From: Nocardia rhamnosiphila NBRC 108938
Lineage (GTDB): Bacteria; Actinomycetota; Actinomycetes; Mycobacteriales; Mycobacteriaceae
Length of the DNA stretch: 64,000 nt
Assembly (NCBI RefSeq): GCF_000720425.1
Contig: NZ_JOAJ01000003.1
Span: 372,001-436,000 of the forward strand
Direction of reading: 5' to 3'
The notes beneath the pieces were generated by a model, which ran no database searches, was not told the DNA's origin, and was given only the letters and a program-made list of their open reading frames with translations. This document shows, one piece after another, positions 62,784-64,000 of this stretch (the stretch's first letter is position 1; the number at the start of each line of letters is the position of its first letter). Both the position numbers and the translations under genes were made by a program.

Positions 62784-63491
62784 TCAGTCCTTGCCGAACC
62801 GATCGCGCCGCTGCCGCTCCTCCTCGCGGGCCGCGGCCAGCCGCCGCTGTTCCTCGGCGGCCAGCTGCAGCGCGGTCCGGCTCCAGACGACCTTCACCCA
62901 GTGGAAGGTCAGCACCATGATCGCCAGGGTGCCCAGCACCAGGCCGATACCGGGCCCGGAGCCCACATAGTTGTTCAGGCCCGGGGTCTGCCGGTGCCAG
63001 ATCGAGAACACCCCGAACGCGCTGGCGATCGCCGATCCGGCCACCGCGATCCACGCGAGCACCCAGCGCCGGGTCATCAGGGCCAGCAGCGAGAAACCGA
63101 TTCCGAAGATCAGCACGAACCAGACGAAGATCCGCGACGGCAACCCGACGTGTTCGGCCGCCGCCGCCTGGGAACCGAGCAGCACATCGAAACCGCGCGC
63201 GCCGCCGGTATGCGGCAACACCAGCGACAGCAGCAGCAGGAACACCGCACCGGCCACCACCATGGCGCGCACACCCGGGTCGATCTCACCCGCGATCCGG
63301 CGCTCCACCGCGTCGAGGTCTTCGCGGAATTCTTCGAACTGCTCGGTCTCGGCCGGATTCACGTGGTCCTCGTTTCCCTCGCCTGATCGGTCTCCCGGGG
63401 CCGGCGCGTCGTGTGCCGGCGGGGTCGCGTCCCGCGCATCCTCCGCCGCGCGATCCTCGTCGCGCCGGTCGTCGTCGCCGGTCCCGCTCAT
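62784..63491 (-). CDS. conserved membrane protein (Rv2732c-like)
   Basis: Protein of 235 residues. An acidic disordered N-terminus (1-60) precedes [25 protein letters not shown] and four hydrophobic helices (about 70-90, 112-130, 134-150, 170-190), ending in a charged helix. Equivalent to Rv2732c. The ATG at 63491 overlaps the miaB stop by 4 bp (ATGA), so it is coupled to miaB. Function unknown; coupling to a tRNA-modification gene is likely historical. Confidence 0.83.
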   Translation of the reverse strand: MSGTGDDDRRDEDRAAEDARDATPPAHDAPAPGDRSGEGNEDHVNPAETEQFEEFREDLDAVERRIAGEIDPGVRAMVVAGAVFLLLLSLVLPHTGGARGFDVLLGSQAAAAEHVGLPSRIFVWFVLIFGIGFSLLALMTRRWVLAWIAVAGSAIASAFGVFSIWHRQTPGLNNYVGSGPGIGLVLGTLAIMVLTFHWVKVVWSRTALQLAAEEQRRLAAAREEERQRRDRFGKD

Positions 63492-64000
63492 GTCCCGCAT
63501 CCGGTGGCACAGCCCGCCGCGACCGGTTCCGGTGCGGGCGCCCCGATCCGTGGCAGGCCGAGTCCGACACCGATCGGCGCGGTCTTCGGCGTGGTACCGG
63601 CCTCGTGCGCGTCACCGGCCCGAGTCCGGCGATGTGCCCGGATCCCGGAGTCCGCGACCAGGTGATGCGGTGCCGCGCCGGTCACCTCGACGGTGACCAG
63701 GTCGCCCGGACGGATCGGCGCGCCGGCCCCGTCGGGCCGGAAGTGCACCAGTTTCCCGTCCCGGGCCCGCCCGCTCATCCGGGCGGTCGCGGCGTTCTTC
63801 TTGCCCGCGCCGTCGGCGACCAGGAGTTCCACCTCGGTGCCGATCAGGGCGTGGTTGGCCTCCACACAGATCTGCTCCTGCAGCGCGATCAGCCGGTCGT
63901 AGCGCTCCTGGACCACCTTCTTGGGGACCTGATCGGCCATCTCCGCGGCCGGAGTGCCCGGTCGCGGGGAGTACTGGAAGGTGAAAGCGCTGGTGAACCG
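63488..64000 (-). CDS. miaB: tRNA-2-methylthio-N6-dimethylallyladenosine synthase, C-terminal part
   Basis: The last 170 residues of radical-SAM methylthiotransferase MiaB, open to the window edge. The end of the radical-SAM domain is [16 protein letters not shown], followed by [21 protein letters not shown] and the TRAM RNA-binding domain ([49 protein letters not shown]). The C-terminal 45 residues are variable. It acts after MiaA on A37 of tRNA. The Fe-S cysteines lie outside the window. Confidence 0.93.
   Translation of the reverse strand, partial: RFTSAFTFQYSPRPGTPAAEMADQVPKKVVQERYDRLIALQEQICVEANHALIGTEVELLVADGAGKKNAATARMSGRARDGKLVHFRPDGAGAPIRPGDLVTVEVTGAAPHHLVADSGIRAHRRTRAGDAHEAGTTPKTAPIGVGLGLPRIGAPAPEPVAAGCATGCGT

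Noticed and set aside
1..64000. Mobile elements, CRISPR arrays, rRNA or tRNA genes
   Set aside because: No transposase or integrase frame, no regularly spaced repeats with spacers, and no tRNA cloverleaf or rRNA sequence was recognised by eye.

Overview
The window is high-GC actinobacterial chromosome with strong third-codon GC bias, frequent GTG starts and many leaderless starts. Gene content and order match the sigA-sigB-ideR-lexA-miaB block of Mycobacteriales (Mycobacterium tuberculosis Rv2689c to Rv2733c). The genes inserted into that block suggest Nocardia or a close relative. The genus is an inference from gene order; no rRNA is present. I see no insertion sequence, prophage, CRISPR array, rRNA or tRNA.

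Layout. 1-4.9 kb: an RNA uracil methyltransferase cut by the window edge and a KimA-like potassium permease, divergent from the two TrkA-type RCK proteins CeoB and CeoC. 4.9-13.2 kb: a SigD/ShbA-like ECF sigma factor, then the conserved run DUF3159, OB-fold protein, hydrolase, DUF3710, dut, DUF3093, DUF4193, cei, suhB, ppgK. 13.2 kb: sigA, closed by a nested hairpin. 14.7-29.5 kb: a variable segment with ethanolamine ammonia-lyase (eutBC), a NarL-type two-component system, DUF952 and DUF7455 proteins, a TetR regulator divergent from a Snf2 helicase/SWIM pair, an XPB-like helicase, a BrkB-type membrane protein, DUF3039, DUF3099 and a methyltransferase. 29.7-36.7 kb: sigB with a clear ECF-type promoter, a PatA-like lysine acetyltransferase overlapping the deacetylase acuC, and ideR-galE. 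36.7-47.4 kb: DUF4192, PAC2 protein, a DUF3516 helicase, an orphan speD, DUF5134 and hrpA. 47.4-49.6 kb: nrdR, an SOS-associated small membrane protein and lexA, with three LexA boxes between the last two. 49.6-55.6 kb: a gamma-glutamylcyclotransferase-like protein, an IclR regulator facing an SDR/DapB-like reductase operon across a perfect operator palindrome, an acyl-CoA dehydrogenase and an acyltransferase. 55.7-64 kb: hflX, then the chain dapF, SpoU methyltransferase, miaA and a dioxygenase-fold protein, then DUF349, a membrane protein and the 3' part of miaB.

How the parts work together. The region concentrates control of gene expression: three sigma factors, LexA, IdeR and NrdR, with housekeeping RNA modification (TrmA, SpoU, MiaA, MiaB), nucleotide hygiene (Dut, NrdR) and lysine, lipid and sugar metabolism around them. 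The observations most worth following up are the lysine acetylation toggle (Pat/AcuC) next to ideR, the LexA-box cluster over a ChiZ-like protein that lacks LysM, the pairing of a KimA-like permease with two RCK proteins, the ECF promoter of sigB with a look-alike before the DUF7455 gene, the IclR operator, and a set of leaderless promoters that revise several starts. I did not find a self-contained new defence or mobile system. The closest candidate is the TetR-Snf2-SWIM-SF2 group at 20.3-25.4 kb.
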